Shown piece after piece: positions 42,601 to 51,095 of a DNA stretch of 64,000 bases. A program made the position numbers and the translations under genes. Position 1 is the first letter of the stretch; every line of letters begins with the position of its first letter. Source of the DNA: FEN-987 sp964598845 (GTDB taxonomy: Archaea > Thermoproteota > Bathyarchaeia > 40CM-2-53-6); assembly GCA_964598845.1 (NCBI GenBank), contig CAZRDM010000003.1, positions 66,998 to 130,997 on the forward strand. The letters run 5' to 3'. The notes beneath the pieces were generated by a model that worked only from the letters and a program-made list of their open reading frames with translations, did no database searches and was not told the DNA's origin.

Positions 42601-43092
42601 CTACTGTTGCTGTTCCCCAGCCTCGGAAGTCTCGGACTTGCTGTTCTCTTCCTCTTCTTTGTCAGAGGTTTCTGCCGGCTCTTGCTTCTCGGCCGAGGTC
42701 TCTTCATGCGTTGGTTCAGTGACGACCTCCGGTTCAGGGGCCTTCTTGGGACTTGGATTTACTATCGTGATATTCAGTTTCTTCGCCTGATCTAGGATGA
42801 GAACCCTCTTTCTTTCACCCACAGTGTGAGCGATCCGGGCAACCTGCGTTCTCGGGTCCAGTTTCTCAAGATCTTTGGGCCGCCGTATGACTACTTCCTT
42901 ACGACCTGACGGATGAAGCCCCTTCTTCGCTTTCTGTCTTGAGTATCCTACTTTAACTATGGGTGGCCAGCCTTTCTTGCTCCGCCTCATCCGGCTGCTC
43001 TTCCCACGTGGAGCTCTCCAAGACTCCTTAACTCTCTTGTATCGCCAGCTTTCTTCCCGCACAAACCGTGGCTTGGTATATGATCTTGACAT
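42601..43092 (-). CDS. rpl32e: 50S ribosomal protein L32e with long acidic tail
   Basis: eL32 core (about 1-110): FVREESWRYKRVKESWRAPR, KGWPPIVKVGYSRQKAKKGL, and PRTQVARIAHTVGERKRVLI. The last 50 or so residues are Glu/Ser/Thr-rich with repeated acidic runs (EEENSKSETSEAGEQQQ), unusual for a ribosomal protein core. One nt separates it from L6. Confidence 0.93.
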   Translation of the reverse strand: MSRSYTKPRFVREESWRYKRVKESWRAPRGKSSRMRRSKKGWPPIVKVGYSRQKAKKGLHPSGRKEVVIRRPKDLEKLDPRTQVARIAHTVGERKRVLILDQAKKLNITIVNPSPKKAPEPEVVTEPTHEETSAEKQEPAETSDKEEEENSKSETSEAGEQQQ

Positions 43093-43093
43093 G

Positions 43094-43645
43094 TCACATT
43101 CCTTCCGATTTGTCGAAAACGTAGATTCCGTCCAAAAAGACCCGCTGATCCTTGTCCTTTATCTTCGTAGCTGCTTCGATGTTTGCGCCCGTTTGACTTA
43201 CGTCCCTGAGGTTGTTGCCTTGCACATATATTTCGTCCCCAGCCACTTTGACCTTAGCGGATCCAACGATCCTCGCGATTCTAGGTGTCTTCTCTCCCGT
43301 GAAATTCTCTATCATGACCCTGCGCTCCTTTTCCTGAATCTTAATCGTCATGGGGAAATGTGCGTAGACGATCTTTAGTTTGCATGTATAGCCCGATGTG
43401 ACGCCGCGTATCATGTTTCTGAGGTGAGCGAGAGCCGTTCCCACTAGGGCGACCTCACGTTTCCTAGCCCAAGGTCTGTAGACTCGTATTGCCCCACCCT
43501 CCAGAGCGAAGTACACAGGGAGGTGCGAAAAATCCTCTTCCAGCGTCCCACCAGGTCCCGTGACTCTGACCTTTCTACCGTCTATGGTCAGCTGAACACT
43601 TTCAGGAATAGTCATTGATTTCTGAGCTAACTCAACGAGAACCAT
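43094..43645 (-). CDS. rplF: 50S ribosomal protein L6
   Basis: The 183-residue archaeal uL6 contains VRVTGPGGTLEEDFSHLPVY, IRGVTSGYTCKLKIVYAHFP, and EIYVQGNNLRDVSQTGANIE. It begins 10 nt after the S14 stop. The S8 gene normally located between them is absent. Confidence 0.95.
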   Translation of the reverse strand: MVLVELAQKSMTIPESVQLTIDGRKVRVTGPGGTLEEDFSHLPVYFALEGGAIRVYRPWARKREVALVGTALAHLRNMIRGVTSGYTCKLKIVYAHFPMTIKIQEKERRVMIENFTGEKTPRIARIVGSAKVKVAGDEIYVQGNNLRDVSQTGANIEAATKIKDKDQRVFLDGIYVFDKSEGM

Positions 43646-43655
43646 GGTTCACACT

Positions 43656-43820
43656 CTACATGTATTTCTTGAAACCGAGATTTGGAGCCAATTCGCGGAA
43701 GCATTGGCGACACAGGTAGAGATCATACTTCCGTATTATGGGACCATACTGACCACATCTTCTGCAGGGCCGGCTGCCCTTGCCGAATTTCCTAACCTTC
43801 TTGGCCTTCTGCTTTGCCAT
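43656..43820 (-). CDS. rpsN: 30S ribosomal protein S14 (zinc form)
   Basis: A 54-residue gene read by hand on the minus strand (ATG 43820, TAG 43658-43656). Residues 12-22 KFGKGSRPCRR, C22 GQYGPIIRKYDLYL and C37-x2-C40 make the four-cysteine zinc site (C19, C22, C37, C40), followed by FRELAPNLGFKKYM. The motif and place after L5 make the assignment secure. Confidence 0.95.
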   Translation of the reverse strand: MAKQKAKKVRKFGKGSRPCRRCGQYGPIIRKYDLYLCRQCFRELAPNLGFKKYM

Positions 43821-43824
43821 TTTG

Positions 43825-44364
43825 CTAGGCCTCGCTTACTCGGACTCGGAAGTTTTGCGTAACGAACTTGAAGGCTTCTTCTCTTGTGACGCCGTGCGAT
43901 CTGCCTACCGGCGCAGGTCTTATTCTTCTCCTCTTTATTCTGTAGCCCGGGCGTTCAAGTGTCCCAATAACATCCATTCCGAATATGCCCAGTTCTGGCA
44001 CATACTTCGTCCCCGGGATCTCGATATGTTCCTTGATCCCGAAAGCGAAGTTCCCATTCTCATCGAAGTTGGAGCTCTCGAGAGCGTTTCCCACAGCCTC
44101 TAGACTGCGCTTCAGGAAAGCTTTAGCCCTCTCACCTCTGAGTGTTGTCATACAGGCGATGGGCTCGCCTTTTCGGATACCGAAGTCCTTCAGCGTTTTC
44201 TTAGCCTGTCTCGTACAGGGCTTCTGACCAGTTATTTCACCTAGAACCTTCTTCGCCTTCTCGAGAATCTCTCCAGACTTTCCAACACTAATGTGTACCG
44301 TGACCTTCGCAAGCCTGACTTCACGCATCGGGTTTTCGGGGAGAGACTCAGCGACTGTTTCCAT
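43825..44364 (-). CDS. rplE: 50S ribosomal protein L5
   Basis: The 179-residue archaeal uL5 has VRLAKVTVHISVGKSGEILE, GQKPCTRQAKKTLKDFGIRK and IPGTKYVPELGIFGMDV. It ends 4 nt before the S14 start and follows S4e by 2 nt. Confidence 0.96.
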   Translation of the reverse strand: METVAESLPENPMREVRLAKVTVHISVGKSGEILEKAKKVLGEITGQKPCTRQAKKTLKDFGIRKGEPIACMTTLRGERAKAFLKRSLEAVGNALESSNFDENGNFAFGIKEHIEIPGTKYVPELGIFGMDVIGTLERPGYRIKRRRIRPAPVGRSHGVTREEAFKFVTQNFRVRVSEA

Positions 44365-44366
44365 CC

Positions 44367-45110
44367 CTAAGAAGCCTCCAGCTTGATCATGGGTTTCTCG
44401 GTTCCGACAGCGAACGTATAGTCAACCATCGTATCCAACGTGCTTCCCGTGGCATCTTCGATCGTAACCATGGCTGGCCTGGTCGCGGTGCCTCGTTTAA
44501 GTTCCACAATCTTGCCGCTTTTTCCTAGATTGCGACCGGCAACTACTAACGCGAAGTTGCCCTTCTCAAACTTGATATGGCTGAGAACTCTCTGTTGTGG
44601 AATACCGATCCTCAAGGTATCGTTGGTTGAGTAAGACCCAACCTCACGCTCATCCGAAGAGACAATGATATTCCGCCCATCGTGCGTTCCGAACTGTACC
44701 GCGCCCCTAGGGGTTGTTGTCTTGCGATAGACTTTGCAGAGTTTGAACTTGGCTTCATCCTTCGGTATCCTGACTAACGAGAGGCCTTTCCCTTCCAAGG
44801 GAAGAACCCTGTACGTTTGATTAGCATCCAAGATCTCTACTACATCCATCAAACCAACAGGGTAGTTCTTCTCGAGTCTCACTCTGCCATCAATCTTGAT
44901 CTTGCCATGGGCTAGAATACTCGCAACCTCTCTTCGAGTTCTTGCTAGCCGGAGATCGTCGCGAATAATGAGCTCCAAGGGCAAAGAGGAAGATAACCTG
45001 TGTGGGCCCGGACTTGGCTTAGGAGCCCAGGTTGCTTCCTTTCGGTGAATTGGCCAGAACCAAGGTGATGGCAAGCGTTTGAGATGCCCAAGTCCGCCCT
45101 TCCGAGCCAT
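44367..45110 (-). CDS. rps4e: 30S ribosomal protein S4e
   Basis: The 247-residue eS4 has GGLGHLKRLPSPWFWPIHRK, the S4-like RNA-binding part REVASILAHGKIKIDGRVRL, and the KOW-like GRNLGKSGKIVELKRG. Its start is 2 nt from the L24 stop. Confidence 0.96.
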   Translation of the reverse strand: MARKGGLGHLKRLPSPWFWPIHRKEATWAPKPSPGPHRLSSSLPLELIIRDDLRLARTRREVASILAHGKIKIDGRVRLEKNYPVGLMDVVEILDANQTYRVLPLEGKGLSLVRIPKDEAKFKLCKVYRKTTTPRGAVQFGTHDGRNIIVSSDEREVGSYSTNDTLRIGIPQQRVLSHIKFEKGNFALVVAGRNLGKSGKIVELKRGTATRPAMVTIEDATGSTLDTMVDYTFAVGTEKPMIKLEAS

Positions 45111-45112
45111 TC

Positions 45113-45511
45113 CTAGGCCTCCACTTCAACCTCTGGCTTCGCCTCAGATGTCCTGATCGATTGTGCACGCCATTTGTCGTCAAGATTCAATCTGGTAATG
45201 ACAACCTTAGAACTGTGGACAGATACGTTCGTTGAGGTACCCGAAACCTTCTCTCGAGTAACTCCCTCCACGAAGAGGCGTTGCCTTCTCGTTTCAACTC
45301 GTGTTACCTTGCCTTCAACACCCGCAAAGTCCCCCCGGATGATTTTTACCGTGTCCCCTTGGCGTACAGGGTAAGACCTCCTCCCCATGCTCGCCTTGAG
45401 TTCCTCGGAAAGGGGTGCGGACAGAAGCTTCCTGATCCTGTGCCCTGGACTCTCGTAAAGAAGTCTCCTTTGCCTTGACGGTTTCTTCACTGCGAGTGAC
45501 ATCGAGTCCAC
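45113..45511 (-). CDS. rplX: 50S ribosomal protein L24
   Basis: The 132-residue archaeal uL24 has the KOW motif in VRQGDTVKIIRGDFAGVEGK, preceded by LSAPLSEELKASMGRRSYPV, and a C-terminal acidic tail. It follows L14 after 2 nt. Confidence 0.95.
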   Translation of the reverse strand: MDSMSLAVKKPSRQRRLLYESPGHRIRKLLSAPLSEELKASMGRRSYPVRQGDTVKIIRGDFAGVEGKVTRVETRRQRLFVEGVTREKVSGTSTNVSVHSSKVVITRLNLDDKWRAQSIRTSEAKPEVEVEA

Positions 45512-45513
45512 TT

Positions 45514-45951
45514 TCAGATTATTATGCTCGCCAGATTAGCGACCCGAGGCCACCGCTCCGCGGCCTCTTTAGCAACCGGCCCACGTATCTCCGTTCCCTT
45601 GAGCTCACCCTCTGGTGTCATGATGACGGCCGCATTATCATGGAAAGAAAGCCTCGTCCCGTCAGGTCTTCTGAATTGTCTAACCTGGCGCACAACAACA
45701 GCGGGAAACATCTGGCGTCTAAGGTCTGGTGTCCCTCTCGAGACTGAGACCATGACCATGTCCCCGACGCATGCCTCCGGTACTCTCCTAAGACGGCTGT
45801 GGAATCCCAAAACTTGAATCAGCTTCAACTCCTTTGCTCCGGTATTGTCAGCACAGTTGAGGCGGCTTCCGTTAGGGAGACCTCTCGCAATGTGCGGTCT
45901 GTACTCTACCATGCCTTTCGCGGAGACTGCGCGGGTCTTAGGAACTGGCAC
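45514..45951 (-). CDS. rplN: 50S ribosomal protein L14
   Basis: The 145-residue archaeal uL14 has RLNCADNTGAKELKLIQVLG, MVMVSVSRGTPDLRRQMFP and VIMTPEGELKGTEIRGPVAK. It is separated from rps17 by 733 nt holding a decayed oxidoreductase, whereas the two are usually adjacent. Confidence 0.96.
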   Translation of the reverse strand: MPVPKTRAVSAKGMVEYRPHIARGLPNGSRLNCADNTGAKELKLIQVLGFHSRLRRVPEACVGDMVMVSVSRGTPDLRRQMFPAVVVRQVRQFRRPDGTRLSFHDNAAVIMTPEGELKGTEIRGPVAKEAAERWPRVANLASIII

Positions 45952-46120
45952 TGTAATCTCACGTAGGCCGCTGCAGAAGGCTCCTGCAACAAATTAAGGT
46001 TATGGACGTAGAAATTGCGACTCTTCGAGTCAAAGGATGAATGCCCGTCATGCTTGCATCCAGCCAACTAGCTGAATCGTCAAGAATTTCCATTAACAAT
46101 GTGTCGGATAGATTGCCCGT

Positions 46121-46482
46121 TCACCGATTTGGCGGCGAACTGGCTTGTGGAAGAGTGCGACCACTCTTCTTGGCGGCATCCATCATGAGCTGACATTCCT
46201 CGGAGTTGAGGACCATTGGCTGCTCGACGAGTACGTTGCGACCGGATTCGAGTGCTAGCTCAGCGAGCTTTGCATGGGTTGAGGTGGGAGTTACTATGTC
46301 AACCAGATCCAAATCCAAGTCTAGCATTGATTCGTAATCTGTGAAGACGTGCTTGGCGCGGTATCTTCGAGCTTTCCTGTCGCAGACCGCGGTAAGACGA
46401 GGCTCTTCGCGCTGGAGTAGACTCCGAGATAGTTATCCGAATTCCAGCCGCAGCCAACGACTGCTACTGATAGACTTTTCAA
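46121..46482 (-). pseudogene. Decayed Gfo/Idh/MocA-type oxidoreductase fragment
   Basis: Read from TTG 46482, the minus strand shows SLSVAVVGCGWNSDNYLGVY (Rossmann GxG). After a frame change it gives TAVCDRKARRYRAKHVFTDY, then ESMLDLDLDLVDIVTPTSTH and ALESGRNVLVEQPMVLNSEE, the classical EKP-like region here as EQP. The gene then ends abruptly at 46121, lacking the substrate domain. About 120 of the usual 330 or so residues remain. The rest of 45952-46684 has no supported gene. Confidence 0.75.
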
Positions 46483-46684
46483 GTCTGTTGTCGCAGTCGT
46501 GAACTGCGATTCTCAATTATGCTTTGCTGACAGTATTTCCCTAGGCTTTGAAATACGGAGTGACGAGGAGTGAGAGTGAGCCTCTGCAATGAGGGACAAC
46601 ATGTTGGTGCCCTATGAGGCAAGTCAGACATACGATGAAATACTCGTTGGGACCGGGGAAGCCACTAGGCGCTTTCACATGCCC

Positions 46685-47020
46685 TCAGGATGAAGGCGCT
46701 AGCTTTTCGACGACAACAAAGGCAACTTCCTTGCTTATCGGTCGGCACTCAGCGACCCTCACTCGGTCTCCCTCGCGAACTTCAAGACATGGTGGGTTGT
46801 GCGCCATTATTCGACTTCGACGTTTTTCATAACGCGCGTACTTGGGCACGTAATGTAAGTAGTCTCGTTCCACCGTCACGGTTTTGGCCATCTTGGCGCT
46901 CACGACTTTTCCATCAAGTATCTTGCGTCTTGCGGACAAGTGTCCGTGGAAGGGGCAATTTGTGTCATCACAGGTCTTCTTGGGAGTCTTCACGCCCAAA
47001 CCAATGTCAGACATTACCAC
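46685..47020 (-). CDS. rpsQ: 30S ribosomal protein S17
   Basis: The 111-residue archaeal uS17 has CDDTNCPFHGHLSARRKILD, VVSAKMAKTVTVERDYLHYV and HNPPCLEVREGDRVRVAECR. It overlaps the end of the RNase P protein gene by 7 nt. Confidence 0.95.
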   Translation of the reverse strand: MVMSDIGLGVKTPKKTCDDTNCPFHGHLSARRKILDGKVVSAKMAKTVTVERDYLHYVPKYARYEKRRSRIMAHNPPCLEVREGDRVRVAECRPISKEVAFVVVEKLAPSS

Positions 47021-47298
47021 CGCCTCACCTTGGTTTTCAACCGGTTCTCGGGCCGACCAACCAGCCTTGCTCCATCAACTTCCACGACTGTTCCGTCGCC
47101 GAGCTTGACTCTGAAGGTGGCCACATCCTTCGGGACTCTTATCTTCCTCTCGCCGCTGACGACGATGAGCATATTTCTGGTTTCATCCACAATTCTTCCC
47201 CTCAAGCCCTTCATCGTCGGGTTTTTGGCATTCGCAACACGGACATTCAGTCCGATCAACTCATGTCGAAGGATATTTCGCGCTGTGATCTCAGTCAC
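47014..47298 (-). CDS. rnp1: Ribonuclease P protein component 1 (Rpp29/Pop4)
   Basis: A 94-residue protein with the Sm-like barrel motif LIGLNVRVANAKNPTMKGLR, then GRIVDETRNMLIV and FRVKLGDGTVVEVDGARLVG. It belongs to the Rpp29 family, assisting RNase P RNA in 5' tRNA processing. Position between L29 and S17 is the archaeal standard. Confidence 0.94.
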   Translation of the reverse strand: MTEITARNILRHELIGLNVRVANAKNPTMKGLRGRIVDETRNMLIVVSGERKIRVPKDVATFRVKLGDGTVVEVDGARLVGRPENRLKTKVRRW

Positions 47299-47513
47299 GT
47301 CTTTGACATCTCCGAAGGTCTCGTTTCATGGGCTGCAGTGAGGAGGCGTGCTATGGTTCGCCTGAGTTCCCGGATCCTACCAACGTTCTCGACATTGCCT
47401 CCAGCCTTAACGCTCGTTCTGAGTTTTGCGACTTCAGTCCGTAACTCAGCGAGTTTCTTCTCCCTCTCCTCCGGGAGCATCTGCCTTATCTCACGCTTTC
47501 TCAGTATCGGCAA
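47295..47513 (-). CDS. rpmC: 50S ribosomal protein L29
   Basis: The 72-residue uL29 is two antiparallel helices: LRKREIRQMLPEEREKKLAE and LRTEVAKLRTSVKAG, then IRELRRTIARLLT. It overlaps the S3 gene by 23 nt and the rnp1 start by 4 nt, indicating translational coupling. Confidence 0.94.
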   Translation of the reverse strand: MPILRKREIRQMLPEEREKKLAELRTEVAKLRTSVKAGGNVENVGRIRELRRTIARLLTAAHETRPSEMSKT

Positions 47514-48186
47514 TCTGAGCTACCTCCTCAATTTCGCTCCCCTCGGGGACAACTTCTTCGACCGGGGGCGTCGGTATAGGCGCTGCTTCACCAAGCTCCT
47601 TGATAACGGGCTTATCCGGAAGCACCACGTTCGGGGGCATCAGCCTAACTCCTATGCCGAACAATCCCTGCTTAAGTTGAACATCAACAACTGCCCGACG
47701 AAGCATTTTGCTTATCGCTTCACCAACAGCCGGGAGGTATCCCGCGCGGTATTTTTCGTACCGTGCCCTATCGGTTGTCAGCTTACCTCGGATGGCGATC
47801 TCAACACCTAATGCCCCGGCCTCGACTGTTCTCTGAAGCGCCCAGTAAGCAGCTCGTCTAAAATGTATACCGCGCTGAAGAGCCATCGCAATCTGAGAAG
47901 CAACAACCTTAGGATCCAGCTCAGGAACCTCTATGGCCGCGACCGAGATCTGGGGGTTTTCGATTCCAAACTTCTCTTCAAGGTTTTTTGTCAGGTCACG
48001 GATACTTTGGCCACGACGGCCAATCACCAGTCCGGGTTTTGCAGCGTATATGACTACACGTGTGCCTAGAGGAGTCTTGGTCATCTCTACCCTGCTGTAG
48101 CCGGCCCGTTTCAATTCATTGCCGAGATACTCGTCAATCTCAACCTTACGGACATTTTCCTTCACGAAGTACTTGTGAATCGGCAA
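47491..48186 (-). CDS. rpsC: 30S ribosomal protein S3
   Basis: The 231-residue archaeal uS3 has the KH domain VVIYAAKPGLVIGRRGQSIR (GxxG) and the C-terminal GALGVEIAIRGKLTTDRARY, then GIGVRLMPP. A Pro/Glu-rich tail of about 45 residues follows. One nt separates it from L22. Confidence 0.96.
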   Translation of the reverse strand: MPIHKYFVKENVRKVEIDEYLGNELKRAGYSRVEMTKTPLGTRVVIYAAKPGLVIGRRGQSIRDLTKNLEEKFGIENPQISVAAIEVPELDPKVVASQIAMALQRGIHFRRAAYWALQRTVEAGALGVEIAIRGKLTTDRARYEKYRAGYLPAVGEAISKMLRRAVVDVQLKQGLFGIGVRLMPPNVVLPDKPVIKELGEAAPIPTPPVEEVVPEGSEIEEVAQIADTEKA

Positions 48187-48187
48187 T

Positions 48188-48655
48188 CTATTCTGCTACC
48201 TCATAACCCATGAGTTCCACGTGCACGAGCGTATTGTGGTACGGGGTGGCTCGTCCATGGGCTCGGGAAATAATCCGCTGCGTCTTTATCCCTCTTTGAG
48301 AGGCCGCGTGAACAATTCGCAATCGGTCAACATCCAAACCTTTGTACTCGGCGTTGGATTCCATCTCTCCAAGTAGAAATAGGAACGCCTTGGCGGCTTT
48401 CGCAGGATAGCGGCCTGCATACCAATCCTCATCCAAACTTCTGTGAGGCACTTCCTTGTCATATCGCCGGAACGCTATTGCACGTTTCTTCTTTGTGACG
48501 GCTTCCAAGAGCTCTTTAGCCGCATCGAGCCTCATCCCGCGAAGCTTTCTACAGATCTCGGTGGCCGCCTTTGGGGAGATCTTGAGTTCTCTGCCAGAGC
48601 ATTTGACAGTCCGTTCTGGGTCAAACTCCTTGAGTGAGTATCCCCATTGAGGCAT
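48188..48655 (-). CDS. rplV: 50S ribosomal protein L22
   Basis: The 155-residue archaeal uL22 has YSLKEFDPERTVKCSGRELK and ICRKLRGMRLDAAKELLEAV, then RIVHAASQRGIKTQRIISRA and HGRATPYHNTLVHVELM (the tunnel loop region). Upstream lies a 900-nt insert with two plus-strand genes before S19. Confidence 0.96.
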   Translation of the reverse strand: MPQWGYSLKEFDPERTVKCSGRELKISPKAATEICRKLRGMRLDAAKELLEAVTKKKRAIAFRRYDKEVPHRSLDEDWYAGRYPAKAAKAFLFLLGEMESNAEYKGLDVDRLRIVHAASQRGIKTQRIISRAHGRATPYHNTLVHVELMGYEVAE

Positions 48656-48785
48656 TGGTTCTGCACCGTGAACCCGTGCACTTGCGCGGTAGTACTAAAA
48701 AACGTTGTTTAGGCCGCGAACTCCCGAGAAAGGCGACTGGTAAGTTCTATCTAGCGCGTCTGTTCGTTTTTGTGACCAGATTGGA

Positions 48786-49232
48786 ATGAACCCTGAGAAC
48801 AGAAGTCTCTCCAAGGAAAGCGAGATTCACGGCACTACCTTGAGAGTCTATTGGCACCTCTTCAAGATGGCTCATCCGGTCGGAGTTCGTGAGACACAAA
48901 GGGCTCTTTCCTTGTCGAGCCCCAGCACTGCTCTCTATCATCTCGAGAAATTGCGCGAACTTGGGATTGCTGAAAAGGATGCGATGGGGCAGTACTCCCT
49001 AAAGGAGCATGTTCAGGTTGGAACACTCAAAGTCTTCCTGAAAGTCGGCCGCCTGATTCTACCTCGCTATCTATTCTATGCAATTTTCCTTACAACGGCG
49101 CTTGCAGCGTACACCATACAAGCAGTCATTCAATCTGGATATGTTGAACCCGCACCATTTGTATTCGGCGCCACAGGCGCGGCCATTTCTTGGTACGAGT
49201 GTGCCAGAATGTGGAGGGAACGAGTCCTCTAG
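48786..49232 (+). CDS. Winged-helix protein with two C-terminal membrane helices
   Basis: Residues about 20-75 form a winged helix: TTLRVYWHLFKMAHPVGVRE, TQRALSLSSPSTALYHLEKL, then IAEKDAMGQYSLKEH. Membrane segments lie at about 93-113 and 121-138. It may act as a membrane-tethered regulator. The start is ATG 48786. It lies with the next small gene on the strand opposite S19 and L22. Confidence 0.75.
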   Translation: MNPENRSLSKESEIHGTTLRVYWHLFKMAHPVGVRETQRALSLSSPSTALYHLEKLRELGIAEKDAMGQYSLKEHVQVGTLKVFLKVGRLILPRYLFYAIFLTTALAAYTIQAVIQSGYVEPAPFVFGATGAAISWYECARMWRERVL

Positions 49233-49294
49233 GTCGGGGTGTTCGAAACTCTAGACTTAACCAACGTGAAACGACAGGTGAAGTAGATCTGACA

Positions 49295-49543
49295 ATGAAG
49301 AACCTATGGTTGGCGGCCGTACTGGGGATCATTGTCGGGATAGCCTTGGCTTCCGGCCCGAGTCCTGTGACCACGCAGGCAGAGGATGAGATTCCTCAGC
49401 TTATGGCTTCGCAGCGCGAGGCCGTCAAGGCTGCCCCGCCTACTCAAGGCTCAGTGAGTTTGCAGTCCACCATGTTGGCGCTGTTCGTGGGAGTGCTGAT
49501 GGGTACGCCTTTCTTTCTAGTGGCCAAGAAGCGTAGCGGCTAA
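49295..49543 (+). CDS. Small membrane-anchored protein
   Basis: ATG 49295 gives an 82-residue protein beginning MKNLWLAAVLGIIVGIALAS, a signal-anchor-like segment. A polar 35-residue linker and a second hydrophobic segment (LALFVGVLMGTPFFLVA) follow, ending KKRSG. The polar part should be outside the cell. It follows the winged-helix membrane gene by 62 nt. Possible partner or sensor target; function unknown. Confidence 0.6.
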   Translation: MKNLWLAAVLGIIVGIALASGPSPVTTQAEDEIPQLMASQREAVKAAPPTQGSVSLQSTMLALFVGVLMGTPFFLVAKKRSG

Positions 49544-49553
49544 TTCCGACAGC

Positions 49554-49955
49554 CTACTTGAGTGGTACGTACATTGAGCTCCTAGAAGCGCCGATACCTG
49601 GGGTTCCGTGTACTACCTTCTTGTTTGTTATGATGAATTCCCCTAGGTAGTGTCCCACCATCTCAGGTTTGATTTCGACAGATGCAAACTCTTTTCCAGA
49701 GTGGACGAGCAGTGTGAGGCCGACCATCTCGGGCAATATGACCATGTCCCGGCAGTGGGTTTTGATCGGTTTAGCGTCCTTACCACGACTGCGTCTGAGA
49801 CTACGAATGAGCTCCATCAGTACCCGTTGGTCTGCCGTTAAACCCCTACTGAGCGATCTTCTTTGCCTCGAGGGAAGGAGTCTGATGAATTCGTCCATGG
49901 ACATCTGTTGTAATTCTTCGATCGTGTGTCCCCTGTAGCTGAATTGGTGAGGCAT
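49554..49955 (-). CDS. rpsS: 30S ribosomal protein S19
   Basis: The 133-residue archaeal uS19 has FSYRGHTIEELQQMSMDEFI, LLPSRQRRSLSRGL, THCRDMVILPEMVGLTLLVH and MVGHYLGEFIITNKKVVHG. L2 should lie between L23 and S19, but only 70 nt separate them. Confidence 0.96.
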   Translation of the reverse strand: MPHQFSYRGHTIEELQQMSMDEFIRLLPSRQRRSLSRGLTADQRVLMELIRSLRRSRGKDAKPIKTHCRDMVILPEMVGLTLLVHSGKEFASVEIKPEMVGHYLGEFIITNKKVVHGTPGIGASRSSMYVPLK

Positions 49956-50025
49956 CCAGGATTCACAGTCTCTTGCTTTGGTCTTGTTCTAATTAATGTT
50001 GCCGCTTACGATCTTACTTGAAAGC

Positions 50026-50295
50026 TCAAAGTATTCCCAGGCGGACGGCGAGATCCGCGGCCTTGAAGTCCGGTGACAGTTTTACGAAAGCCTTCTTCTC
50101 GCCTTCCGGCGTTATTAGGGCGCTGACGTGATCAACGCGGACCTCATACAGTTCCTGAACTGCCCGTTTGATGTCGTGCTTGTCAGACCTGATATCGACA
50201 ATGAACGTGATTTTGTTCTCCGACTCAATAAGGGTAACCGCATCCTCTGACAGTAGAGGATACTTGATCACCTCATTGGCGGCCAGTTTACTCAT
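50026..50295 (-). CDS. rplW: 50S ribosomal protein L23
   Basis: The start chosen is ATG 50295, which overlaps the L4 stop as ATGA. An upstream start would add 18 non-homologous residues. The 89-residue uL23 has VIKYPLLSEDAVTLIESENK, FIVDIRSDKHDIKRAVQELY and VRVDHVSALITPEGEKKAFV. L2 is not present downstream. Confidence 0.95.
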   Translation of the reverse strand: MSKLAANEVIKYPLLSEDAVTLIESENKITFIVDIRSDKHDIKRAVQELYEVRVDHVSALITPEGEKKAFVKLSPDFKAADLAVRLGIL

Positions 50296-51095
50296 TGCGA
50301 AGCACCTGCAAATCGCACATTCAAGTCTTTGAACCCTGACTCTGTCCATATCGTCAGGCGGCCGGGATGAGCGCCTGGCGCAAGGTCATCAACATTCAAG
50401 CTTGCAACATCCACGACTTTGACCCCCTGGAGATTTCGGAACGCCCTCTCCGCGCCCTGTTTCTTCTTAACAACGAGTAGTGCGCTGATTCTATTCTTGA
50501 AAGGTCTGCCTCGAGCGCTACCTTTCCCGCTGCGAACTTTCCTGCGAGAGGCGCGTTCGACATCGTCCCAGATACCTAGATTCTTAAGTAGCTTCTCAGC
50601 CTGAGAGCTCTTGGCTATTTGTTCGATATCATCGGTAACTACTAATGGTAATTCTCGGTCGGTTCCTATTCGGTGACCTCTCGCTAGGACGAGTTCCTTG
50701 GAGGATGTGGCGGCCAAGGCGGAAAGTGTCGCGAGATGGAGTTCCTTCTTGTTAATCTTCTTCCGAATTCGCTTGCTTGAAAGGGGTGGAAAAGTCAGCC
50801 TGCCTTTCACGGTTCCGGGTGCGAAGGCCGCCTCGTTTGCCCTGGAATACCTGTCACCCTTCACTCTCGGGACGCGGGACATTGCGTGACCGACTCCTAT
50901 TGATTCAGCTGTAGTCCTCTTTCCCGCCATGGGGTCGCGCCCCTGAGGCTGGAACATATGACTCTGTAGAGCTACAACCGCACGTTTAATGAGGTCTCGT
51001 CGGACGGGTGTCTCGAAAAATAGGGGAAGCTCCACTCTCCCAACCGATTTGCCTTCCAAATCGTAAACGTCAACACTCTTCGTCATTCGTGTCAC
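50292..51095 (-). CDS. rplD: 50S ribosomal protein L4
   Basis: The 267-residue archaeal uL4 has VDVYDLEGKSVGRVELPLFF, RDPMAGKRTTAESIGVGHAM and LSSKRIRKKINKKELHLATL. GTG 51095 overlaps the methyltransferase stop by 4 nt. ATG 51086 is an alternative start. L3, normally between the two, is absent. Confidence 0.96.
   Translation of the reverse strand: MTRMTKSVDVYDLEGKSVGRVELPLFFETPVRRDLIKRAVVALQSHMFQPQGRDPMAGKRTTAESIGVGHAMSRVPRVKGDRYSRANEAAFAPGTVKGRLTFPPLSSKRIRKKINKKELHLATLSALAATSSKELVLARGHRIGTDRELPLVVTDDIEQIAKSSQAEKLLKNLGIWDDVERASRRKVRSGKGSARGRPFKNRISALLVVKKKQGAERAFRNLQGVKVVDVASLNVDDLAPGAHPGRLTIWTESGFKDLNVRFAGASQ

Noticed and set aside
35980..46235. 17-bp identical string TCGACGAGTACGTTGCG near 35985 and 46218
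   Set aside because: The two copies lie in unrelated coding contexts (L34e start region and the oxidoreductase remnant) without extended similarity; likely chance.
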